NCBI GenBank assembly: GCA_046349615.1
Contig: JAXMBZ010000004.1
Location: 124,001 to 188,000 of the forward strand
Direction of reading: 5' to 3'
DNA from: JADJNY01 sp046349615
Lineage (GTDB): Bacteria > Planctomycetota > UBA1135 > GCA-002686595
DNA: 64,000 nucleotides
This document shows positions 1-8,689 of the stretch, piece by piece. The notes below the pieces were generated by a model. The model was not told where the DNA came from. It worked only from the letters and a program-made list of their open reading frames with translations, and ran no database searches. Positions within the stretch are counted from its first letter, which is position 1. The number at the start of each line of letters is the position of its first letter. The position numbers and the translations under genes are program-made.

Positions 1-655
1 CGGGAGCGCCGCCCGCGAGCGAGAACTCGCCGCCTGCGTAGAGTGCCTCGCCGCCGCCGTCGTCGAACACGCACAGCGTGAGCACCGGCAGGTCGAAGCC
101 CGCGCCCACCGCAGACCAACTCGCGCCGTCCCAACGCGCGATGCGGTTCGCGGGGGCGCCGTCGGCCTGCGTGAACACACCCGCGGCGAAGAGCCGCGGA
201 CCCGCGCCCTCGTCGAACACCGCGAGCGCCGAGACGACGTCGTTCATGCCGGCGCCGAGCGCGTGCCACTGCGCGCCGTCGAAGCGCCCGACGCGCGCGA
301 GGGCGGTCCCGCCGCCCTGCGTCGCGGTGAACGCGCCGGCGGCGTGCACTTGGAGCCCTGTCCCCGAGTCGAAGGCCTCGATCGCGAGCGCGGAGTTGTT
401 CAAGCCCGGACCGAGCGCCGACCACGCCGCGCCGTCCCAGCGCGCGATGCCCGACGTCGGCACGGTGCTCGCGATCGCGAACGCGCCGCCGGCGTAGAGC
501 GCGGGCGGCGCCGAGGGCGCGAGGTCGAGTGCGCGCAGGACGACGACGCGCTGGTCGAAGCCCGGAGCGGAGAAGCCGTCGCTCCAGGTGCCGCACTGCG
601 CGTTCGCGGCGGTGGAGCGGCACACGAGGGCGAGTGTGGACGCGCACACGTACAT
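1..655 (-). CDS. Secreted beta-propeller-like repeat protein, C-terminus cut by window edge
   Basis: The frame stays open to the left edge, so 218 codons of the N-terminal part are visible. The start at 655 gives a short leader ending Ala-Asn-Ala-Gln before a Cys, which looks like a secretion signal. The mature part repeats a unit of about 50 residues built on 'YAGGxF...IARWDGxxWSxLGxG...', with three complete units and the start of a fourth. Such Gly-Trp-Asp repeats are common in planctomycete secreted proteins and probably fold as beta-propeller blades; that fold is inference. The only in-frame codons above the ATG lead to a stop, and no ribosome-binding site is obvious. An extended -10-like TGCTACCGT lies about 25 bp upstream. 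Substrate and role are unknown. Confidence 0.8.
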   Translation of the reverse strand, partial: MYVCASTLALVCRSTAANAQCGTWSDGFSAPGFDQRVVVLRALDLAPSAPPALYAGGAFAIASTVPTSGIARWDGAAWSALGPGLNNSALAIEAFDSGTGLQVHAAGAFTATQGGGTALARVGRFDGAQWHALGAGMNDVVSALAVFDEGAGPRLFAAGVFTQADGAPANRIARWDGASWSAVGAGFDLPVLTLCVFDDGGGEALYAGGEFSLAGGAP

Positions 656-798
656 GGGGAGCGGGCGCATGGCCCTACGGTAGCAGGGCACGCGCCGGGG
701 GTGGGGAACGCCGTCCTCGGACGCACCCGGCCTCGGACGCACGGGGCCGGGAGTGGGCGTCGGTTGCGCGCCGGCAGGGACCAAGCGACGCTCTGCGC

Positions 799-1983
799 AT
801 GACGCTCGGACGCACTCGCGCCCTCACGGCGATCGCCTTCGCGCTCGGGACGCTCCTCGCGCCGAATTGCGCGCCACCCGACCTGCACGACCGCGCGCGC
901 TTGCGGGAGCGGAGCCTGACGCTCGTCGACCTCGCGCACGACCCGGAGCGTCGCGCGGTCGTCGATCGCGAACCGCGGCAGTACCTCGGCCATCCGACGA
1001 CGGTGCTCTTGGACGACGGGAAGACGCTCCTCTGCGCGTACCCCGAGGGCCACGGCCGCGGCGCGATCCGCGTGCGGCGTTCGACGGACGGCGGACGGAC
1101 GTGGGGCGAGCGTCTCGCGGTCCCCGCGAGCTTCGCGACGAGCCTCGAAACGCCGACCTTGTTCCGCGTCGCGACGCGGAGCGGAGGGAAGCGGCTCTTG
1201 CTCTTCTCCGGCCTCTTCCCCGCGCGTCTCGCGACCTCCGACGACGACGGCGAGCACTTCACGGAGCTCGCGCCGATCGGAGCCTTCGGCGGGATCGTCG
1301 TGATGTCGTCGCTCGCGCGGCTCGCGAACGGCGAGCTCGCGGCGTGGTTCCACGACGACGGGCGCTTCTTCCACGCGGGCGGGAGCGCGACGGGCACGTT
1401 CACGCTGTACGAGACGCGCTCCTCGGACGACGGGACGACGTGGAGCGCGCCGCGCGCGCTCTGGAGCGGAGCGGACCTCCATCTGTGCGAGCCCGGCGTC
1501 GTGCGCTCGCCCGACGGGAAGGAGCTCGCGCTCTTCCTGCGCGAGAACCGGCGCGTCGCGCCGTCGCAGGTGATCACGTCGAGCGACGAAGGCGCGACGT
1601 GGAGCGCGCCGCGCTCGCTCTCGTGGACGCTCACGGGCGACCGCCACGTCGCGCGCTTGACGCCCGAGGGCTGGCTCGTCGTCGTCTTCCGCGACATGGC
1701 GCCCGAGAGCCCGTGGCGCGGCGACTTCGTCGCGTGGATCGGATCGTTGGACGATGCGCTCGCGGGCCGCGAAGGCGCCTACCGCGTGCGTCTCGCCGAC
1801 AACCTGGACGAGTGGGACTGCGGCTACGCGGGGCTCGAGCTCCTCCCGGACGGGACCTTCGTCGCGACGACGTACGGGCACTTCGACGCGGGCGCCCCGG
1901 CGTACGTGATCAGCGTGCGCTTCGGGCTCGAAGACCTCCCCGGGCTCGTGTACGTGCACAAGGACGCCTCAAGGATCCGCTGA
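799..1983 (+). CDS. BNR/Asp-box sialidase-like exported protein
   Basis: This 394-residue protein has a hydrophobic leader (ALTAIAFALGTLL) and then repeated Asp-boxes of the S-x-D-x-G-x-T-W type: STDGGRTWG, SSDDGTTWS and SSDEGATWS. They are spaced as in six-bladed propellers of exo-alpha-sialidases (GH33-like). Asp-boxes mark the fold, not the activity, so neuraminidase function is not established. A Cys follows the leader, but the residues before it (APN) are a poor lipobox. I chose the ATG at 799 because the longer frame upstream is Arg-rich and lacks a leader. The gene is divergent from the repeat protein at 1-655 and converges on the sugar-isomerase operon. Confidence 0.82.
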   Translation: MTLGRTRALTAIAFALGTLLAPNCAPPDLHDRARLRERSLTLVDLAHDPERRAVVDREPRQYLGHPTTVLLDDGKTLLCAYPEGHGRGAIRVRRSTDGGRTWGERLAVPASFATSLETPTLFRVATRSGGKRLLLFSGLFPARLATSDDDGEHFTELAPIGAFGGIVVMSSLARLANGELAAWFHDDGRFFHAGGSATGTFTLYETRSSDDGTTWSAPRALWSGADLHLCEPGVVRSPDGKELALFLRENRRVAPSQVITSSDEGATWSAPRSLSWTLTGDRHVARLTPEGWLVVVFRDMAPESPWRGDFVAWIGSLDDALAGREGAYRVRLADNLDEWDCGYAGLELLPDGTFVATTYGHFDAGAPAYVISVRFGLEDLPGLVYVHKDASRIR

Positions 1984-2000
1984 GCGCGCAAGGAGCGCGC

Positions 2001-2960
2001 TCACCCGAGTTCGAGGATGCGATCCATGCGCGCGGAGACGTCCTTCAAGCGCGCGAGCCCGCCGCCGCCGACCTCCGCCGACGCCCAGCCGCGGTAGCCG
2101 AGCGCGTCGAGCGCCTGCACGATCGCGGGCCAGTCCGCGTCGCCGTCGCCGAGCTCGACGTCGAAGCCCTTCCAGCGCCCTTCGCCGTCGAGCTTCTTGC
2201 GCGAGTAGTCCTTCACGTGCAGACGGCGGATGCGCGTCCCGAGGATCTTCACCCACTGCGCGGGGCGGCCGTAGAGCACGACGTTGCCGAGGTCCATGTG
2301 CCAGCCGACCCACTCGCTCTCGAACTGGTCGACGTAGCGCGCGGCCTCCATCGGCGAGAGCAGGAAGTCGTTCCACACGTTCTCGATCGCGACGTGGACC
2401 GAGAGCTCGGCGGCGAGCGGCAGCACCTTCGCGATCTCCGCGGAGGAACGTTCCCACGCCTCGTCGTACGCGACTCGGCCGTTCACGACGGCGGGCACGA
2501 GCAGCACCGAGTCCGTTCCGTAGCGCCGCGCGTCGCGCACGGCGGTCTCGAGCGCCGCGCGCCCCGCGTCGCGCACCGCGGGATCGGGATCCGAGAGCGG
2601 CTTCGACCAGTGCACGCTGTCGACGACGTCCGCGACGCGCATCCCGGTGCGCTTCAGCGCGTCGAGCATCTCCTCCGGCGTGTACTCGTCGGTCGGCGAG
2701 TCGAGCTCGACGCCCTCGAAGCCCGCGGCCTTCGCGAGCTCGAGCTTCTCGAGCGCCGACTTCCCCTCGCCGATCATGCCCCACATGCAGGACTTCGCGA
2801 GGCGCTTCCCCTGCTTGGACGCCGCGGAACGCGTCGCACTCTCCCTGTGCGTCCACTCCGGCGGGACTCCGAGCGTCCCGCGAGGCACGGAACTCCTGCA
2901 CGCCGCGAGCGCGCCGAGTCCGGCCGCCGCGAGCCACGAACGTCGATCGAGCGTGCTCAT
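2001..2960 (-). CDS. Xylose isomerase-like TIM-barrel protein (sugar phosphate isomerase/epimerase family), lipoprotein
   Basis: The 319-residue product starts MSTLDRRSWLAAAGLG and has a lipobox-like LAAC, with twin Arg just before the hydrophobic stretch, so it is probably exported. The mature part matches AP-endonuclease-2-like TIM barrels (PF01261): FEGVELDSPTDEY, a conserved glutamate in HVAIENVWNDF, HMDLGN near the metal site, and LHVKDYS. It is the last gene of a four-gene operon, starting 10 bp after the FGE-like gene. In planctomycetes such proteins accompany Gfo/Idh/MocA oxidoreductases in carbohydrate or inositol breakdown; the substrate cannot be read here. A longer upstream frame exists but is Arg-rich and lacks a leader. 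Confidence 0.85.
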   Translation of the reverse strand: MSTLDRRSWLAAAGLGALAACRSSVPRGTLGVPPEWTHRESATRSAASKQGKRLAKSCMWGMIGEGKSALEKLELAKAAGFEGVELDSPTDEYTPEEMLDALKRTGMRVADVVDSVHWSKPLSDPDPAVRDAGRAALETAVRDARRYGTDSVLLVPAVVNGRVAYDEAWERSSAEIAKVLPLAAELSVHVAIENVWNDFLLSPMEAARYVDQFESEWVGWHMDLGNVVLYGRPAQWVKILGTRIRRLHVKDYSRKKLDGEGRWKGFDVELGDGDADWPAIVQALDALGYRGWASAEVGGGGLARLKDVSARMDRILELG

Positions 2961-2970
2961 CGCGCGGCCC

Positions 2971-3792
2971 TCACTTCCCCTGCGGCGCGGGCCCGTCGCA
3001 AACGACGCGGAACCCCGCGAACGGCGCGTCGGTGAGCCAGAACTTCGACTTCGGGATCTGCGGGTCGCGCCGGTTCCACGCGGGCTCCGGCAGGAGGCGC
3101 GCGGCGAAGCGCGCTTCCTCGCGCGTCGAGCGATACGAGCCGCCGCGCAGCACCGCGCTTCCATCGGGAGCGGTGCACCACTCCCCGGTGTTCCCGATCA
3201 TGTCGAAGAGACCGAACTCGTTCGCCTTCCGCGTGCCGACGGGGTGCGTCTTCTTCTCCGCGTTCGACGCCGTCCACGCGTAGTCGTCGAGCGCATCGCC
3301 GCCCATCCACTCGCCGGTCTCGCCCGCGCGCGCGGCGCGCTCCCACTCGGCCTCCGTCGGAAGGCGATAGTGCCGACCCGTGTACGCGGAGAGCCACTCG
3401 CAGAAGCTCTGCGCGCTCAAGGCGGACATCGAGAGCGCCGGATAGCCCGCGTGCCCGAAGCCCTGGTCCATCGGGATGTACGGCTGCGTCGAGCGCGTCA
3501 CGGCGTCCACCGCGGGCGTCGTGAGGTGGAGCTCCTCGTCCGTGCGGAAGAGGTAGACGTCGTACGCCTCCCACGGGACTTCGGTCGTCGAGAACCAGAG
3601 CGGCTGCGGCCCGGGGATCGGCACGAAGGTCAGCGTCGCCGTGCAGCCGGGGACGGGTTCGTCGAACGGCGCGAGCGCGAGCACGGACGGCGCGACGTGC
3701 GGAGCGGACGCGGACGCGGGCTCCTTCGCGCCTTCGCTGCGACACGCCGCGACGCCGACGAGGACGAAGAACGAGAGGAGGAAGCGCTTCAT
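2971..3792 (-). CDS. FGE-sulfatase-fold (SUMF1-like) lipoprotein without the catalytic cysteines
   Basis: At 273 residues it begins MKRFLLSFFVLVGVAAC, a clear lipoprotein signal. The rest is the formylglycine-generating-enzyme fold: WEAYDVYLF, RLPTEAEWERAARAG, NEFGLFDMIGNTGEW, RGGSYRS and a final GFRV. Genuine bacterial FGE carries two cysteines just after RGGS that bind copper and oxidise sulfatase Cys. Here that segment reads RGGSYRSTREEARFAAR and has none, so it should not make formylglycine. Such variants are common as carbohydrate-binding or accessory proteins. It sits third in the Gfo/Idh operon, 25 bp after the previous gene and 10 bp before the next. Confidence 0.85.
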   Translation of the reverse strand: MKRFLLSFFVLVGVAACRSEGAKEPASASAPHVAPSVLALAPFDEPVPGCTATLTFVPIPGPQPLWFSTTEVPWEAYDVYLFRTDEELHLTTPAVDAVTRSTQPYIPMDQGFGHAGYPALSMSALSAQSFCEWLSAYTGRHYRLPTEAEWERAARAGETGEWMGGDALDDYAWTASNAEKKTHPVGTRKANEFGLFDMIGNTGEWCTAPDGSAVLRGGSYRSTREEARFAARLLPEPAWNRRDPQIPKSKFWLTDAPFAGFRVVCDGPAPQGK

Positions 3793-3817
3793 GCGGTGAC
3801 CGAGTTCGCGTTCGAGC

Positions 3818-4738
3818 TCACCAGCGGTCGGCGCGCGCGACGGCGCGCGCGGCGTCGAGCGGATCGCCCTTCGGCGAGCACTCGAGCCCGACCCAGCCGC
3901 GGAAGCCGAGCTCGTGGGCTTCGCGCAGCACGCGGGGATAGTGGATCTCGCCGGTGCCGGGCTCGTGACGACCGGGGTGGTCGGCGATCTGGAGGTACGC
4001 GATCTCGGCGAAGCCCTCGCGGAGGTGGCCGCAGAGATCGCCCTCGCTGATCTGCAGGTGATAGAGGTCCCACAGGATCTTCACGCGCGGCGACGCGACG
4101 GCGCGCACGATCTTCAGCGCGTCCGCGCTCCCGTAGAGGCAGTGTCCCGGGTGATCGACGCGCCCGTTCATCGGCTCGAGCATCAACGTGACGCCCGCGG
4201 CCTCCGCGAGCGGCGCGACGCGCTTCAAGCCGTCGATCACGTTCTGGTGCATCGCCTCGAGCGTGAGCCCCGGCTGCAGGTTGCCCGCGACGACGCACAG
4301 GTACTCGCTCCCGAGCTTCTTCGAGGTCGCGAGCGCGTCCTGGATCGCCTGCTCGAACGCGGGGTGGTTCTTCGCGTCGCAGAGCCCGGGCTCGAAGCCC
4401 CACGCGGTGAACTGCGTGACGGCGATCCCGAGCTCCTTCGCGAGCGCCGCGATCGCGTCGACATCCTTCGAGCGCCAGTCCCAGAACTCGACGCCGGGGA
4501 AGCCGAGCTCCGCGGCCTTGCGGATGCGGTCGAGGAACGGGAGGTTCGACCACCACATCTCGACGTTCACCGCGAAGCGCGTGTGCGGCGTCTTGCCGAG
4601 GGAATGGAGGTCCTCCTTCGCGCTGTCGAACGGCCGTTCCTGCGCGGGAGCCGGCTCCTGCGACGCACGCGCGAGCGCGGGCGCCGCGCCGAGCGCGAAG
4701 CCGACCTGGAGCAGTCCGCGGCGGTCGATGCGTGTCAT
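3818..4738 (-). CDS. Hydroxypyruvate isomerase-like TIM-barrel protein, Tat-exported
   Basis: The 306-residue product starts MTRIDRRGLLQVGFALGAA, with twin Arg and a hydrophobic stretch typical of Tat signals. The TIM barrel resembles hydroxypyruvate isomerase/sugar epimerases of PF01261: LGFPGVEFWDWRSKD, LMLEPMNGRVDHPGH with the metal-binding Glu, ILWDLYHLQISEGD, and a C-terminal GFRGWVGLECSP. The family isomerises small hydroxy-acids or sugar phosphates; the actual substrate is not visible. It is the second gene of the operon, 31 bp after the oxidoreductase and 25 bp before the FGE-like gene. I chose the start at 4738 because the longer frame adds only an Arg-rich extension. Confidence 0.85.
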   Translation of the reverse strand: MTRIDRRGLLQVGFALGAAPALARASQEPAPAQERPFDSAKEDLHSLGKTPHTRFAVNVEMWWSNLPFLDRIRKAAELGFPGVEFWDWRSKDVDAIAALAKELGIAVTQFTAWGFEPGLCDAKNHPAFEQAIQDALATSKKLGSEYLCVVAGNLQPGLTLEAMHQNVIDGLKRVAPLAEAAGVTLMLEPMNGRVDHPGHCLYGSADALKIVRAVASPRVKILWDLYHLQISEGDLCGHLREGFAEIAYLQIADHPGRHEPGTGEIHYPRVLREAHELGFRGWVGLECSPKGDPLDAARAVARADRW

Positions 4739-4769
4739 GCGGCGGTCCTCGCGCGGCGAGCGGCGCGGA

Positions 4770-6122
4770 TCAGACGAACGGCGTGCGGCCCGGGACCGGC
4801 GGCGTGCGCGCGGGGAGATCGCCGAACGCATAGGAGTCGAGCGCGAGCGACTCCTTCGAGTTCAACGCCTGCTCCCACGTGATCACCTGGCCCGTGTACG
4901 CGGCCATGCGCACCATGAGCGCGAGGAGCGTCGAGTGCGTCATGCGCAGCCCGTCGTTCTGCGCCTTCCCCGCGCGGATCGCGGCGAAGAGCTCGTCGTG
5001 CTCCGTCTGGTACATGTCGTTCTGCGGCGTCGTGCACACCCACGGGTGCTTGCCTTCGATCGCCTGGTAGGGATCCCAGCCGCGCACCGTCGCCTTGCCT
5101 TCCGTCCCGTAGGCGTAGTCGTGGTTCTCGTTCGCGCAGCCCTCCCACTGACGGCACATGTGGAAGCCCTTGCGGCCGTCGCCGTAGTCGAACGTCGCGG
5201 AGAAGTGGTCCCAGCGGTCGCCGACCTGCACGGGCGTCGAGCGGCCGCCGACGGCGACGACGGACTTCGGCGGCACGTCCTTGAAGCACCACGCCATCTT
5301 GTCGATCGAGTGCACGGCCTGCTCGACGACGTGATCGCCGCCGAGCGCCGTGTAGTGGTACCAGTTGCGGATGGCGTGCTCCATCTCGCTCTGGCCGGGC
5401 TTCTTCGGCACGAACGCGTTCGGACCGGTGTTGTACGTCGTGTAGACGGCCTGCACGTCGCCGATCTGTCCGTCGACGATGCGGCCGAAGAGCTCGCGCT
5501 GTCGGTTGTGGTAGCGCCAGCAGAGCCCCGAGACGAGCACGAGCCCCGCGGCGCGCGCCTTCTCGACGGACGCGAGCACGCTGCGGATGCCGACGGCGTC
5601 GACGGCGACGGGCTTCTCGCAGAAGATGTGCTTCTTCTTCTCGACGGCGTACGCGAGCGTCGCGGGCCGGAACACCGGCGGCGTCGTCAGGATCACGACG
5701 TCGACGTCGGAGTCGAGCAACTTCTTGTACGAGTCGAAGCCGGTCCACGTGCGCTCCGGCGTGACCTGCACGAGCTTGTCCGCGTCGGCGCCGAGCGACT
5801 CCTTCAAGCCCGCGAGGCAGCCCTGCACGCGGTCGGGGAGGATGTCCGCGATCGCGTGGAGCACGACGGTCCCCTTCTCCGCGCGCAGCGCGTTGAACGC
5901 AGCACCCGTCCCGCGTCCGCCCGCGCCGATCAGTCCGACCTTGAGCACCTCGGGCGGGAGCTTCCGCTCCGGCGCCGCGATCACCGCGGGGGCGGCCGCG
6001 CCCGCGCCGGTCGACGTGCAGCCGAAGAGGAGCGGCGCGGCAGCGGCCGCGGCTCCCTGGACGAACGTGCGACGATCGATGCCGGACTTCCTGGACGCGC
6101 GCGACGGACGGCGGGGCTTCAT
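4770..6122 (-). CDS. Gfo/Idh/MocA-family oxidoreductase, Tat-exported
   Basis: A 450-residue NAD(P)-dependent dehydrogenase of the glucose-fructose oxidoreductase family. The N-terminus carries a Tat-type leader (DRRTFVQGAAAAAAPLLFGC), also compatible with a lipoprotein. The Rossmann motif GLIGAGGRGTG, the conserved FCEKPVAVD and the catalytic-domain GGDHVVEQAVHSID follow. Tat export fits a protein folded with cofactor in the cytoplasm. It leads a four-gene operon with two TIM-barrel isomerases and an FGE-fold lipoprotein, suggesting periplasmic oxidation and isomerisation of a sugar or cyclitol. A GAGGAG ribosome-binding site precedes the ATG and an extended -10-like TGCTAGACT lies 26 bp upstream of it. 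Confidence 0.9.
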   Translation of the reverse strand: MKPRRPSRASRKSGIDRRTFVQGAAAAAAPLLFGCTSTGAGAAAPAVIAAPERKLPPEVLKVGLIGAGGRGTGAAFNALRAEKGTVVLHAIADILPDRVQGCLAGLKESLGADADKLVQVTPERTWTGFDSYKKLLDSDVDVVILTTPPVFRPATLAYAVEKKKHIFCEKPVAVDAVGIRSVLASVEKARAAGLVLVSGLCWRYHNRQRELFGRIVDGQIGDVQAVYTTYNTGPNAFVPKKPGQSEMEHAIRNWYHYTALGGDHVVEQAVHSIDKMAWCFKDVPPKSVVAVGGRSTPVQVGDRWDHFSATFDYGDGRKGFHMCRQWEGCANENHDYAYGTEGKATVRGWDPYQAIEGKHPWVCTTPQNDMYQTEHDELFAAIRAGKAQNDGLRMTHSTLLALMVRMAAYTGQVITWEQALNSKESLALDSYAFGDLPARTPPVPGRTPFV

Positions 6123-6227
6123 GGATCTCCTCGGACGGGGCCGGGCGGAGTCTAGCAGCCTGCGCGCGCGAGCGACCAGGGGCGGCCTTTCGGATTTGAA
6201 AGCGTCACGCCACCCGCGAAAGGCGGC

Positions 6228-6245
6228 TCCGTCACGCGTGACGGA
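6228..6245. repeat. 18-bp perfect palindrome over a stop codon
   Basis: The 18 bases read the same on both strands (core CGTCACGCGTGACG) and span the TGA of the inositol monophosphatase gene. Just downstream on the minus strand lies a second imperfect hairpin (GCCGCC...GGTGGC). Together they could end transcription of the minus-strand genes before the Gfo/Idh operon. No strong T-run follows, so this may instead be a protein-binding dyad. Confidence 0.45.
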
Positions 6246-7044
6246 CGCGCGAACGCACGCTCTCGAACAGCGCGGGCCCCGTCGCGACGATGTGGCCGCC
6301 GCGCAGCCAGTCCTCTCCGCCGTCGGCGTCCTGCACGACGCCGCCCGCCTCGCGCACGAGCAGCGCGCCCGCGGCGACGTCGTGCGGAGCGAGCGCGAGC
6401 TCCCAGAACCCGTCGAGCCGTCCCGCCGCGACGTACGCGAGGTCGACCGCGGCCGAGCCCATCCGCCGGAGGTCGCGGACCTCGCGGTAGAAGCGGTTCA
6501 GGTTGTCGAGGTTGTCGCAGAGCTCCTCGCCGCGCCGATACGGGAAGCCCGTCGCGAGGATCGCGTCGCCGAGCGCGGCGGTCTTCGTCACGGAGAGCCG
6601 CTCCGCGCCGCACCATGCGCCGCCGCCGGCGCGTGCGTGGAACGTCTCGCCGAGCCGCGGCGCGTGCACGACGGCGACCTGCGGCGTGCCGCGCCAGTGG
6701 AGCGCGATCGACACGGCGAACGCAGGCAGACGGTGCACGAAGTTGACGGTCCCGTCGAGCGGGTCGAGGAACCAGCGCGGCCGCTCGTCGTCGCGCGCGT
6801 CGTGGACTTCCTCCTCCGCTTCGATCGCATGGCCTGGGAACGCCGCGCGCAGCCGCGCGACGAGCGCGCGCTCGCTCGCGACGTCGGCGGCGGTGACGAG
6901 GTCGCGCGGCGAGGTCTTCGTGCCGATCGCGTGCGGGTCGAGCCGGCCGAAGTGCTCGAGCAGGATCGCGCCGGACGCGCGCGCGCCCTCGAGCGCGACG
7001 GCCAGCGCGCGCTCGCGCAGCGCGAGGTCGAGCAGCTCAGCCAT
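6232..7044 (-). CDS. suhB: Inositol monophosphatase family protein
   Basis: A 270-residue member of the lithium-sensitive phosphatase superfamily. All metal-site motifs are present: TSPRDLVTAADVASE, the Glu cluster AEEEVH, DPLDGTVNFVH (Asp ligands) and the C-terminal RRMGSAAVDLAYVAAGRLDG. It should hydrolyse myo-inositol-1-phosphate or related sugar phosphates with magnesium. The length is normal for the family. The start overlaps the end of the PBP4-type gene by 8 bp, so the two are probably translationally coupled. Other substrates (histidinol phosphate, PAP, fructose bisphosphate) cannot be excluded by sequence alone. Confidence 0.92.
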   Translation of the reverse strand: MAELLDLALRERALAVALEGARASGAILLEHFGRLDPHAIGTKTSPRDLVTAADVASERALVARLRAAFPGHAIEAEEEVHDARDDERPRWFLDPLDGTVNFVHRLPAFAVSIALHWRGTPQVAVVHAPRLGETFHARAGGGAWCGAERLSVTKTAALGDAILATGFPYRRGEELCDNLDNLNRFYREVRDLRRMGSAAVDLAYVAAGRLDGFWELALAPHDVAAGALLVREAGGVVQDADGGEDWLRGGHIVATGPALFESVRSRVRHA

Positions 7045-8689
7045 CGGCGCGCACGAGCTCTCCGCAGATCTGGTCCTGCATCGGCTTCCACACGCTCTGG
7101 TTGAGGCCGCCTTCGGGCGGGTACTCGACGAGGATCGAAAACACGAGCGTGCGGCCGTCCTCCGCGTCGAGGATGCCCGAGAGCGCGCTCGTCCCGTTGA
7201 TGAAGCCCGTCTTCGCGCGCACGCGGCCCGCGAGCCGCGCGTCCTTCATGCGGCCGTCGAGCGTGCCGGTCTCGTGCCCGACCGCGAGCGAGTCGAGGTA
7301 GAGCTTCGCCGCGGCCGCGTTGCCGCAGAGCACGGCGTCGACGAGCGCCGTGATCTGGCGCGCGGTCACGCGGTTCTCGCGCGACAGGCCCGAGCCGTCG
7401 ACCTGCACGAGGCTCGCCGGGTCGAGGCCGAGGCGCTCGAGCGCCGCCGCCGTCGCGGCGCGCCCGCCCGCGCGCGTCCCGCGTCCGAACTTCTCGTGGC
7501 CGAGCGCGAGGAAGAGCTGGTCCGCGCACGCGTTGTTCGAGTCCGTGTTGATCGGCCCGAGCACGCGCGCGAGGGGCGTCGCGACCACGGCGAGCTCGCG
7601 CTCCAGCGCTCCGACCGGCCGGCGCGCCCGCACGATCCCGCCGCGCAGCGTAATGCCGCGCGCTTGGAACGACGCGAGGAGCGCGCGACCGAACAGGTCG
7701 ACGGGATCGGAGACGGCGAAGCGCGCGCTCCATTCGGGCACGTCGCGCGGGATCGAGCCCTCGACGACGACGGTCCCGTGCAGCGCGCCGACGCGCACGT
7801 CGAGCGCCTGCTTCGCGCCGACGGTGCGCACGCCGAGGCGCTCGGGGTACGCGTGGCCGCGCGGGAGCACCTCGACGCGCGCGCGGACGCCGTCGCCCGC
7901 GGTGACGGTCGCCGTCAGGCACCCCGCGTTCGCGCTGAACCCGCCCGCGAGCGCGCAGTACTCCTTCCACCAGTCCTTCTCCGTCGGCCACGCGGGCCCC
8001 GGCTCCGGTGCCTGGAAGTCCCCTTCGTCGAGCACGAGCGCTCCGTCGATCCCGCGCACGCCCGCCGCGACGAGCGCATCGAGCGCGGGCTTCAGGAGCT
8101 CGGCGACCTCTCCGCGCGCCTCGGGGTCGTAGAGCGGGTCCCCCGCCGCGCGCACGACGAGATCGCCGGCGAGCCGGCCCTCGACGATCGGCGCGTCGGA
8201 CACGAACCGCGTGCGGAACTGGTAGTCGGGACCGAGCAGCGCGAGCGCCGCCGCGGTCGTGACGAGCTTCAGGTTCGACGCCGGCCGCAGCGAGCGATCG
8301 GCGCGCAGCGCGACGAGTTCGCCCGGCACCGCGAGCTCGCGGACGTGCACGGCGACGGTGACCTCCGACGGTTGCACGCGGCCCTTCGTCTCGCGCGCGG
8401 CCTTCTCGAGCGCGGCCTGCACGCGCGCTTCGACGCGCGCTTCGAGCTTCGCGTCGCGCGCGTTGACCACGTCGGGCGCGCGCGGCGGCCCGGAGTGGAG
8501 CTCCGGCTCGGTCGCCGCCTGCGCCGCCGGTGCCATCGCGGGCGGGCCCGGCTCGGGCTCGGCCGCGGCGGTACCGCGGTCGGCGAAGCCGAGCTTCCAG
8601 AGCGCGAACACGCACACGGCGTTCGCGAGGAGGATCAGGATCACTCGCGCGGTTTGGGAGGTCGTTCGTCGTCGTTGCTGAGCAGCCAT
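7037..8689 (-). CDS. dacB: D-alanyl-D-alanine carboxypeptidase/endopeptidase, PBP4 (S13) type
   Basis: A 550-residue penicillin-binding protein that trims or cleaves peptidoglycan cross-links in the periplasm. An N-terminal hydrophobic segment (about residues 16-35) is an anchor or signal, followed by a Pro/Ala-rich linker. The S13 active-site motifs are present: SNLK (about 138-141, catalytic Ser and Lys), SNN in NTDSNNACADQL, and KTGFINGTS near the C-terminus. As in PBP4, a large domain is inserted between the first two motifs. The ATG at 8689 overlaps the M28 peptidase gene by 49 bp; a GTG at 8644 would give a 4-bp GTGA overlap and is an equally good start. Its presence argues for a peptidoglycan wall. 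Confidence 0.9.
   Translation of the reverse strand: MAAQQRRRTTSQTARVILILLANAVCVFALWKLGFADRGTAAAEPEPGPPAMAPAAQAATEPELHSGPPRAPDVVNARDAKLEARVEARVQAALEKAARETKGRVQPSEVTVAVHVRELAVPGELVALRADRSLRPASNLKLVTTAAALALLGPDYQFRTRFVSDAPIVEGRLAGDLVVRAAGDPLYDPEARGEVAELLKPALDALVAAGVRGIDGALVLDEGDFQAPEPGPAWPTEKDWWKEYCALAGGFSANAGCLTATVTAGDGVRARVEVLPRGHAYPERLGVRTVGAKQALDVRVGALHGTVVVEGSIPRDVPEWSARFAVSDPVDLFGRALLASFQARGITLRGGIVRARRPVGALERELAVVATPLARVLGPINTDSNNACADQLFLALGHEKFGRGTRAGGRAATAAALERLGLDPASLVQVDGSGLSRENRVTARQITALVDAVLCGNAAAAKLYLDSLAVGHETGTLDGRMKDARLAGRVRAKTGFINGTSALSGILDAEDGRTLVFSILVEYPPEGGLNQSVWKPMQDQICGELVRADG

Noticed and set aside
2971..3792. A true formylglycine-generating enzyme serving the nearby sulfatase-like genes
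   Set aside because: The segment after RGGS has no cysteines, and the sulfatase-like enzymes in the window use Thr rather than Cys or Ser.
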